Of a stretch of 48,061 nucleotides of DNA, positions 37,461-46,257 are shown in pieces. The first letter of the stretch is position 1, and each line of letters starts with the position of its first letter. This DNA is from Rubrobacter aplysinae. GTDB lineage: Bacteria; Actinomycetota; Rubrobacteria; Rubrobacterales; Rubrobacteraceae. The position numbers and the translations under genes are program-made. Location of the stretch: NCBI RefSeq assembly GCF_001029505.1, contig NZ_LEKH01000021.1, forward strand, positions 1 through 48,061. Direction: 5' to 3'. Below the pieces are notes generated by a model. That model was not told the DNA's origin. It did no database searches and worked only from the letters and a program-made list of their open reading frames with translations.

Positions 37461-39257
37461 ATGGACTACACCGGTTACCGTAACATCGCCATAATCTCGC
37501 ACGTCGACCACGGCAAGACTACCCTCGTGGACGGCATGCTGCGTCAGACCCTGGAGCCGGTACACGGCAGGGAGCTGAAGGAGCGCGTCATGGACAGCGA
37601 CACGCTCGAACAGGAGCGTGGCATAACCATCCTGGCCAAGAATACCGCCGTGGAGTACGAGGGTGTCAAGATCAACATCGTCGACACCCCCGGCCACGCG
37701 GACTTCGGCGGCGAGGTCGAGCGGGTGCTGGGCATGGTGGACGGCTGCCTGCTCCTGGTGGACGCCGTGGACGGGCCGATGCCCCAGACCCGCTTCGTGC
37801 TCGGCAAGGCGCTGGAGCTCGGCCTCAAGCCCATGGTCGTGATCAACAAGATAGACCGCCCGGAGGCCCGCCCGGACGAGGCGGTGGACCTGACCTTCGA
37901 CCTCATGGCCGACCTCGGGGCTTCGGAGGAGCAGCTCGACTTTCCGGTGATCTACGCCGTCGCCCGCGAGGGCCGGGCCTTCATGGACCCGGACTCCCCC
38001 AGAGACGACCTGCGGGAGCTTTTCGAGGCGGTGCTGCGGGAGATCCCGGCGCCGGAGGTAGACCTCGACGCGCCGTTCCAAATGCTGGTGACGAGCTTCG
38101 ACTACTCGGAGTATCTGGGGCGCATCGTCGTGGGCCGCATAAGACGCGGCAGCGTCTCGCGCGGGGAGTCCGTGTCCCTGATCCGCAAGGACGGGTCCGT
38201 CGGCCGCTCGCGGGTGGCCCAGACCTTTACCCACCTCGGGCTGCAGCGCACGGAGGCCCAGTCGGTGGGCGCGGGAGACATCGTGGCGCTCTCGGGGCTG
38301 GAGGACGCCGGCATCGGCGAGACCATCGCCGACCCCGACGCGCCGGAGGCTCTGCCCGCGATCTCGGTGGACGAGCCGACGGTGAGCATGGTCTTCTCGC
38401 CGAACACGAGCCCCTTCGCGGGCAAGGAGGGCCGCTACGTCACCTCGCGCCACCTGGAGGACCGCCTCAGACGCGAGGCCCAGACCAACGTCTCGCTCGT
38501 GGTCGAGGAGATAACGCCCGAAGAGTTCAAGGTCTCCGGGCGGGGCCAGCTACATCTATCCGTCCTGCTGGAGAACATGCGCCGCGAGGGCTACGAGGTG
38601 CAGGTCGCCGGCCCACAGGTAATCCGGCGCGAGGTGGACGGCAAGGTGCAGGAGCCCGTCGAGCACCTGGTAATAGACGTGCCCTCGGATTACGCCTCGG
38701 CCGTGATCGGGGTGCTCTCCGGACGCAAGGGTCAGATGGTGCAGATGGAGCCGCAGGGGGACCGCACCCGGGTAGAGTTCAGGATACCCTCCCGCGCGCT
38801 GCTCGGCTTCCGGACGCAGTTCCTGTCCATGACGGGGGGCGAGGGGATAATGAGCCACGTCTTCGACGGCTACGAGCCGTGGTCGGGGGACCTCAGGACG
38901 CGCAATAACGGCAGCCTGGTCGCGACGGAGCGGGGACCGGCCTTCGCGTACTCTATCTCCAAGCTCCAGGAGCGCGGCGTGTTCTTTATCGAGCCGGGCA
39001 CGGAGGTGTACGGCGGCATGATCGTGGGCGAGAACGGCCGTGAGAACGACCTGGACGTGAACGTGTGCAAGAACAAGAAGCTCACCAACGTCCGCTCCGC
39101 CGGGGCCGACGACTCTCTGAACCTCACCCCGCCGCGCCGCCTGAGCCTCGAAGACGCCCTGGAGTACATCGCCGACGACGAGCTGGTCGAGATCACGCCG
39201 AAGTCCATCCGGCTGCGCAAGAAGACGCTAGAGCCCGGCATGAGGGCCAAGAAGTAG
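37461..39257 (+). CDS. typA: Ribosome-associated translational GTPase TypA/BipA
   Basis: TypA is an EF-G-like GTPase involved in ribosome assembly and stress or cold adaptation. GTPase motifs: G1 [11 protein letters not shown] (about 10-20), G2 around [11 protein letters not shown]3 [13 protein letters not shown] and G4 [11 protein letters not shown]. Domains II, III and V follow, then the TypA-specific C-terminal domain with [28 protein letters not shown] and [17 protein letters not shown]. The 598 residues fit the family. ATG 37461 follows AGGAGAG; a frame to 37296 is rejected for lack of homology. Confidence 0.96.
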   Translation: MDYTGYRNIAIISHVDHGKTTLVDGMLRQTLEPVHGRELKERVMDSDTLEQERGITILAKNTAVEYEGVKINIVDTPGHADFGGEVERVLGMVDGCLLLVDAVDGPMPQTRFVLGKALELGLKPMVVINKIDRPEARPDEAVDLTFDLMADLGASEEQLDFPVIYAVAREGRAFMDPDSPRDDLRELFEAVLREIPAPEVDLDAPFQMLVTSFDYSEYLGRIVVGRIRRGSVSRGESVSLIRKDGSVGRSRVAQTFTHLGLQRTEAQSVGAGDIVALSGLEDAGIGETIADPDAPEALPAISVDEPTVSMVFSPNTSPFAGKEGRYVTSRHLEDRLRREAQTNVSLVVEEITPEEFKVSGRGQLHLSVLLENMRREGYEVQVAGPQVIRREVDGKVQEPVEHLVIDVPSDYASAVIGVLSGRKGQMVQMEPQGDRTRVEFRIPSRALLGFRTQFLSMTGGEGIMSHVFDGYEPWSGDLRTRNNGSLVATERGPAFAYSISKLQERGVFFIEPGTEVYGGMIVGENGRENDLDVNVCKNKKLTNVRSAGADDSLNLTPPRRLSLEDALEYIADDELVEITPKSIRLRKKTLEPGMRAKK

Positions 39258-39298
39258 CGCCGATACCCCTCGCTGGGCGGGGCGTTCTGTAAGAGCTG

Positions 39299-40321
39299 CT
39301 AGGAGCGGCTCCCCACGCCCTCCCGGTCGTTCTCTCTGGGCGGCGTGAAGCCTGCGCCGGTGCCGTCCTTGACCTTGACCCTGTCCTCCCAGGGCAGCCG
39401 GTACTCGCCAGCGGCGAGGTCGCGCATGTAGGTGTAGGGGCAGTCGTTCATCCCGCCTTCCACGGCGACGAAGCCCCGGTGCCCTAGCTGGTAGATGTTG
39501 TTCTCCACGCCCCAGTTCTCGCGGGCCTCGTCCGCACGGGAGGGCACTATCTCCGCCGTCACCACCTCGCCGGGGATCTCGCTGCCGCGGGCCGTGATCG
39601 AGCCCTCATAGTCGCAGACCATGCCCTCGCCCATGGAGCGCCCGAGCTCGTCCTCTCCGGCCATGCACACCGAAGCGGTATACATCAGGTTGGTAAAGGC
39701 GTTTGCCTCGTTGGTGATCCGCCAGGCGTTGCGGATCGGGATGGTATAGCCAGCGGTGCGCAGCGCGACGTTCGCCCCCTGATAGGCGGCCTCGCGGGCG
39801 ACCTCGGGGAACATGCCGTCGTGACAGATCAGGAGCGAGAGCTTCGAGCCCGCCGGCCCGTCGCACACCGCGAGCCCCATATCGCCCGGCTCCCAGGGCT
39901 CGGCGGGCACCCAGGGGTGGAGCTTGCGCTGGTAAAGCGCGATCTCCCCTTCCGAGTCCACGATGATGCCGCTGTTCCACGGCGCGCCGTCCGGAATATC
40001 GGTGTTCTCTTCCATGATCGAGAAGCAGCCCCACACCTCCTGCTCGCGACAGACCTCCTTGAAGGCCGCGACCTCCGGCCCGTCGAGGCTCACCATCAGC
40101 TCCGGGGAAGTATCCATGGAGAGGCCGTGCAGGGCGTACTCGGGGAAGACTATGAGATCCGTGGTGGACATGTAAGCCTTCGTCCGCCGGACCGTCTCGC
40201 AGATACGCTCCGTCTGGGCCGCGAGATCCTCCGGGGTCTCTATGACCCGGCGCTGGAACTGGACCAGCGCCACGACCATCCCGTCCGGGCTCTTGTTGAA
40301 CCCTCCGAGGTTCGTGCTCAT
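39299..40321 (-). CDS. amiF: Formamidase, aliphatic amidase family
   Basis: It hydrolyses formamide to formate and ammonia. The sequence tracks the nitrilase-superfamily AmiF/AmiE proteins along its length. The triad is E61 (VFPEYALHG), K133 (YQRKLHPW) and C166 (LLICHDGM), essentially the numbering of H. pylori AmiF, and the ending LPWEDRVKVKDG also matches. At 340 residues it is closer to AmiF than AmiE. ATG 40321 has GAGGGG upstream. It is convergent with typA and 81 bp downstream of a deaminase gene on the same strand. Confidence 0.92.
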   Translation of the reverse strand: MSTNLGGFNKSPDGMVVALVQFQRRVIETPEDLAAQTERICETVRRTKAYMSTTDLIVFPEYALHGLSMDTSPELMVSLDGPEVAAFKEVCREQEVWGCFSIMEENTDIPDGAPWNSGIIVDSEGEIALYQRKLHPWVPAEPWEPGDMGLAVCDGPAGSKLSLLICHDGMFPEVAREAAYQGANVALRTAGYTIPIRNAWRITNEANAFTNLMYTASVCMAGEDELGRSMGEGMVCDYEGSITARGSEIPGEVVTAEIVPSRADEARENWGVENNIYQLGHRGFVAVEGGMNDCPYTYMRDLAAGEYRLPWEDRVKVKDGTGAGFTPPRENDREGVGSRS

Positions 40322-40402
40322 CTTCTACCCCTCATCTCTCACTGCAGCTTTTCCGCTATATACCGCAGGGCCGGCGAGGCCCAAACAAAGCCCAAAGAGT
40401 CT

Positions 40403-40882
40403 CTACGTTCTGTTTAGACTCTGCCAGTAGCTGTAGACTTCGAGGCCGCCTTCGGCGGGCGTGTGCTGCATCGGGAGTCGTCTGTCCTGGGGCTCTTTCT
40501 GGAACTCGTCGTAGAAGTTATCGAACTCGAAGTACTTCTGGTCGTCGGTGTAGTAGCGGCCCTCTTCCTCGCGGGTAACGAGATACGCGACCAGGTCCGG
40601 GCTCGCGTAGTACAGGGCTCCCAGGCACATCGGGCACGGATGGGCCATCACGTAGATCTCGTACCCCTCGAGGTTCGGCGAGCCGAGCCTCTGGCAGGCC
40701 TCCCTTATGGCTACCACCTCGGCGTGGGCCGTGGGGTCGTTGGTCTGCGCCACGAGGTTCGGGCTCTCGGCGAGCACGGTACCGTCCGCGGAGGAAGCTA
40801 CGACGCAGGAGAACGGCCTGCCACCGTGCTCGATATTCTCCGTGGCGAGGTCTATCGTGCGTTGGGCGAGATCCTTATTCAA
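40403..40882 (-). CDS. Guanine-deaminase-like nucleoside/base deaminase
   Basis: A zinc-dependent deaminase of the CDA superfamily, 159 residues. Zinc ligands and the proton donor are H53 and E55 in TAHAEVVAIREAC, with C83 and C86 in PCPMCLGA. The N-terminal GGRPFSCVV and the Tyr/Phe-rich C-terminal extension (NFYDEFQ, DRRLPM, YWQSL) resemble Bacillus GuaD more than TadA. Guanine deamination is inferred, not shown. The start is TTG 40882 with AAGGAG 9 nt upstream. The neighbouring formamidase suggests a nitrogen-salvage setting. Confidence 0.8.
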   Translation of the reverse strand: MNKDLAQRTIDLATENIEHGGRPFSCVVASSADGTVLAESPNLVAQTNDPTAHAEVVAIREACQRLGSPNLEGYEIYVMAHPCPMCLGALYYASPDLVAYLVTREEEGRYYTDDQKYFEFDNFYDEFQKEPQDRRLPMQHTPAEGGLEVYSYWQSLNRT

Positions 40883-40933
40883 CTAGAGCTCCTTCTTGAA
40901 ATATCCTGGTGTCTCGAAGTTACGGAGCGTCGG

Positions 40934-41842
40934 CTACTCGTCCGGGGGCCCCGGAGGGTCGTCGCCGCGCTGGTTCTTGAGGAAGCCTTCGAGCTCCTGG
41001 GCGAGGTCGTCGCCGGAGGGTAGATCGTCTTCTCCGGCGGAGTCGTCCTGGGAGTCGTAGCGTTCTTCGAGCATGTGCACGTAGGAGGCGAGGTCCTGAT
41101 CCTGCTGTACGGCTGAGGCGACCTGCTCCTCGTACTCTCCCGCCGTCTTCTCCAGCTGGGAGGTATCCACCTCGGCGCCGAGAAGCTCGGAGACGCTCTC
41201 GATCAGGGCCAGCGCCGCCGGGGCTGACGGGACGGATGGCAGGTAGTGCGGCACCGAGGCCCAGAGGCTGACGGAAGGTAAACCCCGGTTGGCGCAGTAG
41301 GCGTGGACCACGCCCGTGATCCCGGTCGGCCCCTCGTAGCTAGAGCTCGCCACGTCCAGACCCTCGATGAGGTTCGGGTCCTCCGAGATCGAGGTCACCG
41401 CCACGGGGCGGGAGTGCGGCACGTCGGCCAGCAGCGCGCCGAGGGTTATTACGAGCTCGACCCCCAGCTCTTCGGCGAGGTCGGCTATGTTCTCGGCGAA
41501 GGCGTGCCAGCGGTAGTTCGGCTCCGGTCCGGAGAAGAGCACCGCGTCTCTGGCAGAGCGCGAGCCAACCCCTTCCCTGTTGGCGAAGCGGAGCTCGTTC
41601 TCGGGCCACTCTATCTTGCGCGAGGAGCCCTGGTCGAACTTGATCTGGGGCCGCGTGGCCTGAAAGTCGTAGAAGAGCTCGGGGTCGAAGCCCCCGAAAC
41701 GCTCGGACTCCCACGCGTCCCCGAGGGTGCTCAGGGTGACGCTGGCGGCCTCGGCGGCGTCGTTCCAGCCCGAGAATGCGACTATGAGTACGGGCCGCTC
41801 GAGCTCGGGCCGCCTCTCCAACTTAACGTATCTGCTATCCAT
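40934..41842 (-). CDS. PAC2 family protein
   Basis: A 302-residue protein of the PAC2 (proteasome assembly chaperone 2-like) family common in actinobacteria. It shows LIVAFSGWNDAAEAAS at about 18-34, LITLGALLADVPHSRPV-type sequence in the middle and GLPSVSLWASVPHYL later. The C-terminal ~70 residues are acidic and coiled or disordered (QDDSAGEDDLPSGDD). Its bacterial function is not established; a link to proteasome or ATP-grasp partners is only family-based. ATG 41842 lacks a strong Shine-Dalgarno. Confidence 0.88.
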   Translation of the reverse strand: MDSRYVKLERRPELERPVLIVAFSGWNDAAEAASVTLSTLGDAWESERFGGFDPELFYDFQATRPQIKFDQGSSRKIEWPENELRFANREGVGSRSARDAVLFSGPEPNYRWHAFAENIADLAEELGVELVITLGALLADVPHSRPVAVTSISEDPNLIEGLDVASSSYEGPTGITGVVHAYCANRGLPSVSLWASVPHYLPSVPSAPAALALIESVSELLGAEVDTSQLEKTAGEYEEQVASAVQQDQDLASYVHMLEERYDSQDDSAGEDDLPSGDDLAQELEGFLKNQRGDDPPGPPDE

Positions 41843-42011
41843 GGGGCTAGCTTATCACGCGCGATTGCTTGCAGAGCCTACGCGCCAAAACGAGCCCCGC
41901 CCCGCTTACCGGTGTACCTTACCCTCGCAATAGAGCTCGTACCCCGACGGTGTTCTGGTCCAGACGCCGGATAAAGCCTCAGCGAATGTCGGTGGATACA
42001 TAGTCGCCGGT

Positions 42012-42049
42012 GTAAGAGCCCAGGAAACCTGCCTGTCTCGGGCTCTTAC
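42012..42049 (-). terminator. Hairpin overlapping the aat stop codon
   Basis: GTAAGAGCCC (42012-42021) pairs perfectly with GGGCTCTTAC (42040-42049) around an 18-nt loop. The TAA stop of aat lies in the 5' arm as transcribed. No U-tract follows; a terminator or mRNA-stabilising role is likely. Confidence 0.5.
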
Positions 42050-42642
42050 GTGAAGCTCCGGTCAAGGCTCAGGGCGTGGTTCAGGCGGCGCAGGTACTCG
42101 GATTCCGGTATCTCTCGCGTGCCGAGGCTCTGCATGTGATCGTTCTGTATCTGGCAGTCGAGCAGCACGAAGCCGCGCGCTCTCAGACGCTCGACGAGGT
42201 GGTACAAGCATACCTTGGAGGCGTCGCGCTCGCGGCTGAACATGGACTCGCCCATGAACGCGCCGCCGAGTGAGACGCCGTACAGACCGCCCACCAGCCT
42301 CCCCTCACGATAAGCCTCGACGCTGTGGGCCAGGCCACGCTCGTACAGGCCCTCGAAGGCGGCTATGATATCGTCGTCTATCCAGGTCTCCCGGCGCTCG
42401 GGACGGAGCTCGGCGCAGGACCGGATCACGGCCCCGAAGTCCTCGTCAACCCGTACCTCGTAGCGCCCGGAGCGGATCGTGCGCCGCAGGGACTTGGAGA
42501 CGTGGAGCTCGTCAAGCTCCAGAACGGCCCGCGGGTCGGCGCGATACAGCTCGACCCCGCCGCCGTAGGGGTCCGCCATCGGGAAGGCACCGTTGCGGTA
42601 ACAGAGCTCCAGGAGATCCGGTGTCAGGCTCGCGTGTCTCAT
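42046..42642 (-). CDS. aat: Leucyl/phenylalanyl-tRNA-protein transferase Aat
   Basis: It adds Leu or Phe to N-terminal Lys/Arg of proteins, making N-degrons for ClpAP/ClpS. The conserved ELCYRNGAFPMADP is at about 12-25, RRETWIDDDI in the middle, GLAHSVEAYREGRLVGGLYGVSLGGAFMGESMFS at about 103-136, and DCQIQNDHMQSLG near the C-terminus. The 198-residue length is normal for the compact form. ATG 42642 has AGGAGA upstream. It is divergent from the DUF1499 gene by only 53 bp. Confidence 0.95.
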   Translation of the reverse strand: MRHASLTPDLLELCYRNGAFPMADPYGGGVELYRADPRAVLELDELHVSKSLRRTIRSGRYEVRVDEDFGAVIRSCAELRPERRETWIDDDIIAAFEGLYERGLAHSVEAYREGRLVGGLYGVSLGGAFMGESMFSRERDASKVCLYHLVERLRARGFVLLDCQIQNDHMQSLGTREIPESEYLRRLNHALSLDRSFT

Positions 42643-42682
42643 CGAGTTCTCCTACGTCTCTACACTTCCTCTACAGTGCCTC

Positions 42683-42688
42683 TACAAT
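42683..42688 (+). promoter_or_regulatory. -10 element placing the DUF1499 start codon at the transcript start
   Basis: TACAAT ends 7 nt before ATG 42696, with no Shine-Dalgarno between. A transcript from this element would begin at or beside the A of ATG, the arrangement of leaderless mRNAs. No good -35 is seen. Confidence 0.45.
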
Positions 42689-42695
42689 ATATCCA

Positions 42696-43031
42696 ATGAG
42701 CGAGATCGAACGCCCCTCACAAAACTCGGCCCGGACGTCCGCCGTGTACGAGTGCCGGCCGGATGAACTGCTCGATGCCGCCGCGCGTGCCGTGGAGAGT
42801 CTACCCAACTGGAGCCTCTCCACCCGGGACGAGACGGGCGTCCGCGCCGTCCGCGCCACCTCCCTGCTGCGCTTCAAGGACGACGTAGAGCTAAAGGCGG
42901 AGCCCGATGAAAATACCGACCGGACCCGGATCGAGCTCACGAGCGCCTCGCGGGTGGGAAAGAGCGACCTCGGCCAGAATCCCCGCAACCTGCGCGAGCT
43001 CCTCGACGCCCTGGACCGCGAGCTGGGCTAA
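42696..43031 (+). CDS. DUF1499 family protein
   Basis: A 111-residue protein matching the core of DUF1499: YECRPDELLDAAARAVESLPNWSL, then LLRFKDDVELKAEPDENTDRTRIELTSASRVGKSDLGQNPRNLREL; the S-x-SRxGxSDLGxN motif is diagnostic. Function is unknown and no signal peptide is present. The frame continues upstream to 42621 across the aat promoter, but ATG 42696 fits the homology and lies 7 nt after a TACAAT element, suggesting leaderless translation. Confidence 0.83.
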   Translation: MSEIERPSQNSARTSAVYECRPDELLDAAARAVESLPNWSLSTRDETGVRAVRATSLLRFKDDVELKAEPDENTDRTRIELTSASRVGKSDLGQNPRNLRELLDALDRELG

Positions 43032-43129
43032 GTCGAGCCCGCCGATCCGGGCGGCGCGGTAGGCTCATCATACCGAGTTACACAGAGCCGTACCGAGTCA
43101 TACCGGAAATCCGGGCCGGGCTCTCCGGG

Positions 43130-43135
43130 TAGAAT
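43130..43135 (+). promoter_or_regulatory. Candidate -10 element for the DUF2252 gene
   Basis: TAGAAT lies 5 nt before GTG 43141 and about 50 nt before ATG 43186. It would give a leaderless GTG transcript or a ~45-nt leader for the ATG start. No good -35 is seen. Confidence 0.4.
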
Positions 43136-43185
43136 CGCCCGTGAACGAACGAAAAGACCACGAAAGGCTCCACGAGAGGACCCGC

Positions 43186-44544
43186 ATGGGCGACGAGACG
43201 TTGAGTGACATACAGGGGCTGGACTCCGGCAGGCGTCAGACGGAGATCGTCGGGGTGCTGACGGAGGCTTTCTCCGAGCTCGTGTCGCGGGACCCGGACG
43301 CCTTCCGGCGCAAGTTCCGCAAGATGGCCGTGGACCCTTTCTCGTTCTACCGGGGCGGCGCGCCCCTCTTCTACAGCGACATGGACCGGGACGAGGACCG
43401 GTGGGCGAACGAGCGTACGGGTCGAGTCTGGATCCAGGGCGACCTGCACGCCGAGAACTTCGGCACGTACATGGACGGCGACGGCATGTTCGTCTTCGAC
43501 GTCAACGACTTCGACGAGGCCTATCTCGGGCACTTTACCTGGGACATCAAGCGCATGGCCGCCAGCGTCGCCCTGATGTGCTGGATGAAGGCCATCTCCG
43601 ACGCCGACATAGCCGAGCTCATAAGAACCTACGTCCGGGCCTACCTCCAGCAGGTACACGACTTCGTGGACACCGACCGCGACCACGAGTACTCTCTGCG
43701 GCTGGACACCACGGAGGGCCGCATCCGCCAGATGCTCCTCGAGACCCGGCTCAACACCCGCGTCGAGCTGCTGGAGAAGACCACCCTCATAGACGAGGAG
43801 ACCCTGGATAGACGGTTCAGGCTCGGCTCCGGCGTCCGCAGGCTGGAAGCGGATGAGCGAGCCAGGGTGGAGTCCGCGTTCGAAGCGTACCTGGAGACGA
43901 TCCCCGGCCACCGGCGCACGAGTGAGGACACCAGGAGCCTCTCGTACGAGATCAAGGACGTCGTCGGCCGCAAGGGTTTCGGCATCGGCTCCGCCGGGCT
44001 CCCGGCCTACAACGTGCTCGTGGAAGGTCCGACACAGGTGCTGGAGAACGACGTGGTGCTCTCCATGAAGCAGGGCAACGTCGCCGCCCCGAGCCGCATA
44101 GTGCGCGACGAGCGTATCGGGGACTACTTCGAGCACCATGGCCACCGCACTGCGGTCTCCCAGAGGTCGCTCCAGAACCACGCCGACCCCTGGCTCGGCC
44201 ACACCGAGATAGACGGCGTCGGCTTCGTAGTCGCGGAGCTCTCGCCCTACGTCGAGGACCTGGACTGGTCCGACCTCACCGAGCCCGAGCAGATGTCCCC
44301 GGTGCTGGACTACCTGGGCCGGGCCACCGCGAAGGTCCACTGTGTGGCGGACGAGGACTCCGACTCCACCATCGTGGACTTCCAGACCGAGGATGAGATC
44401 GTCGCCGCCACCAGCGGCAACGAGGAGGAGTTCATCGAGGAGATGTCCGGGTTCGGCATGGGCTACGCCCGGATCGTCCGCGACGACCACGAGCTGTTCG
44501 TGGATGCCTTCCGAAACGGCAAGATCCCGGGCCTGCAAAGCTGA
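43186..44544 (+). CDS. DUF2252 family protein (kinase-like fold)
   Basis: A ~452-residue DUF2252 protein. The family's WIQGDLHAENFGTYMDGDG and FVFDVNDFDEAYLGHFTWDIKRMAAS lie near residues 85-135, with KDVVGRKGFGIGSAGLPAYNVLVEG further on. The GDLH-x-x-NFG and DxND motifs resemble catalytic loops of protein-kinase-like/APH folds, so a phosphotransferase activity is plausible but unproven. ATG 43186 has AGAGGA 5 nt upstream and is preferred; GTG 43141, almost on a TAGAAT box, is the alternative. Confidence 0.86.
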   Translation: MGDETLSDIQGLDSGRRQTEIVGVLTEAFSELVSRDPDAFRRKFRKMAVDPFSFYRGGAPLFYSDMDRDEDRWANERTGRVWIQGDLHAENFGTYMDGDGMFVFDVNDFDEAYLGHFTWDIKRMAASVALMCWMKAISDADIAELIRTYVRAYLQQVHDFVDTDRDHEYSLRLDTTEGRIRQMLLETRLNTRVELLEKTTLIDEETLDRRFRLGSGVRRLEADERARVESAFEAYLETIPGHRRTSEDTRSLSYEIKDVVGRKGFGIGSAGLPAYNVLVEGPTQVLENDVVLSMKQGNVAAPSRIVRDERIGDYFEHHGHRTAVSQRSLQNHADPWLGHTEIDGVGFVVAELSPYVEDLDWSDLTEPEQMSPVLDYLGRATAKVHCVADEDSDSTIVDFQTEDEIVAATSGNEEEFIEEMSGFGMGYARIVRDDHELFVDAFRNGKIPGLQS

Positions 44545-44629
44545 GAATCACCGGAGAGCGGCGGGAAACAGCGGCCGGTCTCATGAGCCGCGCCCTAACC
44601 GGCGCACGGCCGCGAGGCGTGGAGCAACG

Positions 44630-44925
44630 CTGACCGGCAACCGGCCTGCGGGCGATCACCGAGGTGCGTACCCCGCCCGGAGAACGGCGTGACCTCGAAC
44701 GCCCCGAACCCCGCCTCACCTAGCCAGTTCCCGTACTCCCAGGCGGTGTAAGTGTAGCCTTGCGGGGTGAAGACGAGCATGTTGCCCGCGAAGAGCTCCG
44801 CGCCACCCGCGGCTCCGAAAACTCCGAGAGCCTCGACAGCATCCCGAGGCGCAGGGCCGTGCCGAGGACGATGGTCTCCGCCAGCCGATACCCCCGGTAG
44901 TCGGGGGAGCGGTCCTTTATGTAAG
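44630..44925 (-). pseudogene. Decayed O-methyltransferase remnant with internal deletion and frameshifts
   Basis: Pieces of one methyltransferase are read in different minus-strand frames. An N-terminal-like piece (YRLAETIVLGTALRLGMLSR, about 44923-44830) is followed after a frame change by a C-terminal-like piece (ELFAGNMLVFTPQGYTYT then WLGEAGF, about 44800-44690). After another shift comes a typical end, VRTSVIARRPVAG (about 44675-44635). The SAM-binding core between the first two pieces is missing. The fragments resemble the Methyltransf_2 O-methyltransferase type. No intact frame can be assembled, so it is a pseudogene. Confidence 0.68.
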
Positions 44926-44927
44926 CT

Positions 44928-45917
44928 TTATACGAGCGTCCCCAGCGAGCCGACCTCCGCGCCGTGCAGGTCTCTCACGACGGTATCCGGCTCGGGCAGT
45001 GGCTCCGCCCCGAGCCTCCCGAGCAGCGAGAGCGCGGCGGGCTCCAGAGCCCTGCCCGAGCCGTCGGAGACCTTGATCGCGAGCCCCGTGCCATCCGGCA
45101 ACCCGGCGGTGAAGATACCCTCCGCCCCGCTCTTGCACACGAACTCCGCGCCCTGCATCAGCCTCGTGTCCAGCCTGCCGGTGCCCGCTACCATGAAGGG
45201 ATGCCCGCCCATCGCCCGCCGTACGCGATCCGCCGCCGCTCCGAAAGGCTCCGGAGCCGCACAGGACGCGAGCCGGGCGAACCCGGCCGCCAGCGAGCGG
45301 AGCGGCAGCGCGAAGGCCGGGGCGCCACAGCCGTCGCCGCCGATTAGCACCTCTCTCTCGTCCAGGCCGCACATCCGGCTTACTGCACCGAGTATCTCCC
45401 GCTGTACGGGATGATCCCGGTCCAGGTAACTCGCGGTCTCCCAGCCACGATACGAGCACAGCGCCAGCATCCCGGCGTGCTTGCCGGAGCAGTTGCCGTG
45501 TACGGGCCGTGGGCTGCCTCCGGCGCGGGCCAGGGCCCGGGAGGCCGCGCCGTTCAATGGCGGGTGGGCCCCGCTTTGTAGGGCCTCTTCGGAGAGACCG
45601 GCCTTACCCAGAATCGAGCGTACGGTAGCGACGTGCGCCTCCTCGCCGCCGTGGGAGCCGCAGGCGACGACGAGCTCCTCGTCGGTCAGGCCTAGCGCGC
45701 CAGCCGCGCCGCTAACGACGAGCGGCAGGGCCTGGAACGGCTTTGCTGAGGACCGTACCCAGACCGGCTCTCCGGTCTCGCCGCCGGAGTCGAGGAGGCC
45801 GCCGCCGGCGTCACATACAGCGTAGCGGCCCCGGTGGACGCTCTCTGCGAGTCCCGCGCGGTACAGAGCCGCCAGCGGCACGTCGGGAGGATCAGGAGCC
45901 GTCGGGGCCTCTCTCAC
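44928..45917 (-). CDS. L-asparaginase, AnsA/Rhizobium etli type
   Basis: It hydrolyses asparagine to aspartate and ammonia. The 329-residue protein belongs to the asparaginase family typified by R. etli AnsA, not to the type I/II threonine-nucleophile enzymes. Visible motifs are WVRSSAKPFQALPLV (about 53-67, with the conserved S-x-x-K), VACGSHGGEEAHV, HGNCSGKHAGMLALC and LIGGDGCGAPAFALP. GTG 45917 has GGAG about 9 nt upstream and overlaps the end of the preceding small gene by 26 nt. The methyltransferase remnant lies just downstream. Confidence 0.9.
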   Translation of the reverse strand: MREAPTAPDPPDVPLAALYRAGLAESVHRGRYAVCDAGGGLLDSGGETGEPVWVRSSAKPFQALPLVVSGAAGALGLTDEELVVACGSHGGEEAHVATVRSILGKAGLSEEALQSGAHPPLNGAASRALARAGGSPRPVHGNCSGKHAGMLALCSYRGWETASYLDRDHPVQREILGAVSRMCGLDEREVLIGGDGCGAPAFALPLRSLAAGFARLASCAAPEPFGAAADRVRRAMGGHPFMVAGTGRLDTRLMQGAEFVCKSGAEGIFTAGLPDGTGLAIKVSDGSGRALEPAALSLLGRLGAEPLPEPDTVVRDLHGAEVGSLGTLV

Positions 45918-46257
45918 CCGGCGCGTCTCCGGTAATCTCGATTATCCGCAGCGCGAGCAGGTCCTCCACCACCCGCATCCGGCACATCATGGCCGGGAAA
46001 TCTCCGGCGTCCCGGTACCCGCGGGCCTCCTTGAATAGCGCCCGCACGAGGCCCAGCAGCTCTTCGTCGCGCTCGTCGGGGCCGGGGTGCCGCAGACTGG
46101 CGTCGGCCATGCCGAGCAGGCTGGGCCCGCGCTCGGTGGCGGCCCACATGCCGAGCATCGCCATGTCCAGGTATCCGTCTATCCTGAGCAGATGGGCGAC
46201 GCGGAGCGCGGGGTCCGCCTCCCCGGTTTTACGGCTCTCACGGCTCTCACGGCTCAC
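45892..46257 (-). CDS. Small helical protein of unknown function
   Basis: A 121-residue product that I do not recognise. After a Ser/Arg/Glu-rich start (SRESRESRK, from a short 9-nt repeat), the rest appears helical (HLLRIDGYLDMAMLGMWAAT, then EELLGLVRALFKEARGYRD and MMCRMRVVEDLLALRIIEI). GTG 46257 overlaps the amidohydrolase stop as GTGA; GTG 46266 is the alternative. Its end overlaps the asparaginase start by 26 nt. Tight overlaps on both sides and a non-shadow composition support a real gene. Confidence 0.65.
   Translation of the reverse strand: MSRESRESRKTGEADPALRVAHLLRIDGYLDMAMLGMWAATERGPSLLGMADASLRHPGPDERDEELLGLVRALFKEARGYRDAGDFPAMMCRMRVVEDLLALRIIEITGDAPGERGPDGS

Noticed and set aside
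42017-42036. Sequence resembling the 3' end of a cobalamin riboswitch (CCAGGAAACCTGCC) in the aat downstream region
   Set aside because: The rest of the cobalamin aptamer is absent, no B12-related gene follows, and the segment is explained by the loop of the aat terminal hairpin.
43078-44538. 486-codon minus-strand open frame antisense to the DUF2252 gene
   Set aside because: The plus-strand frame carries clear family motifs; the antisense frame is a Val/Leu/His-rich shadow.
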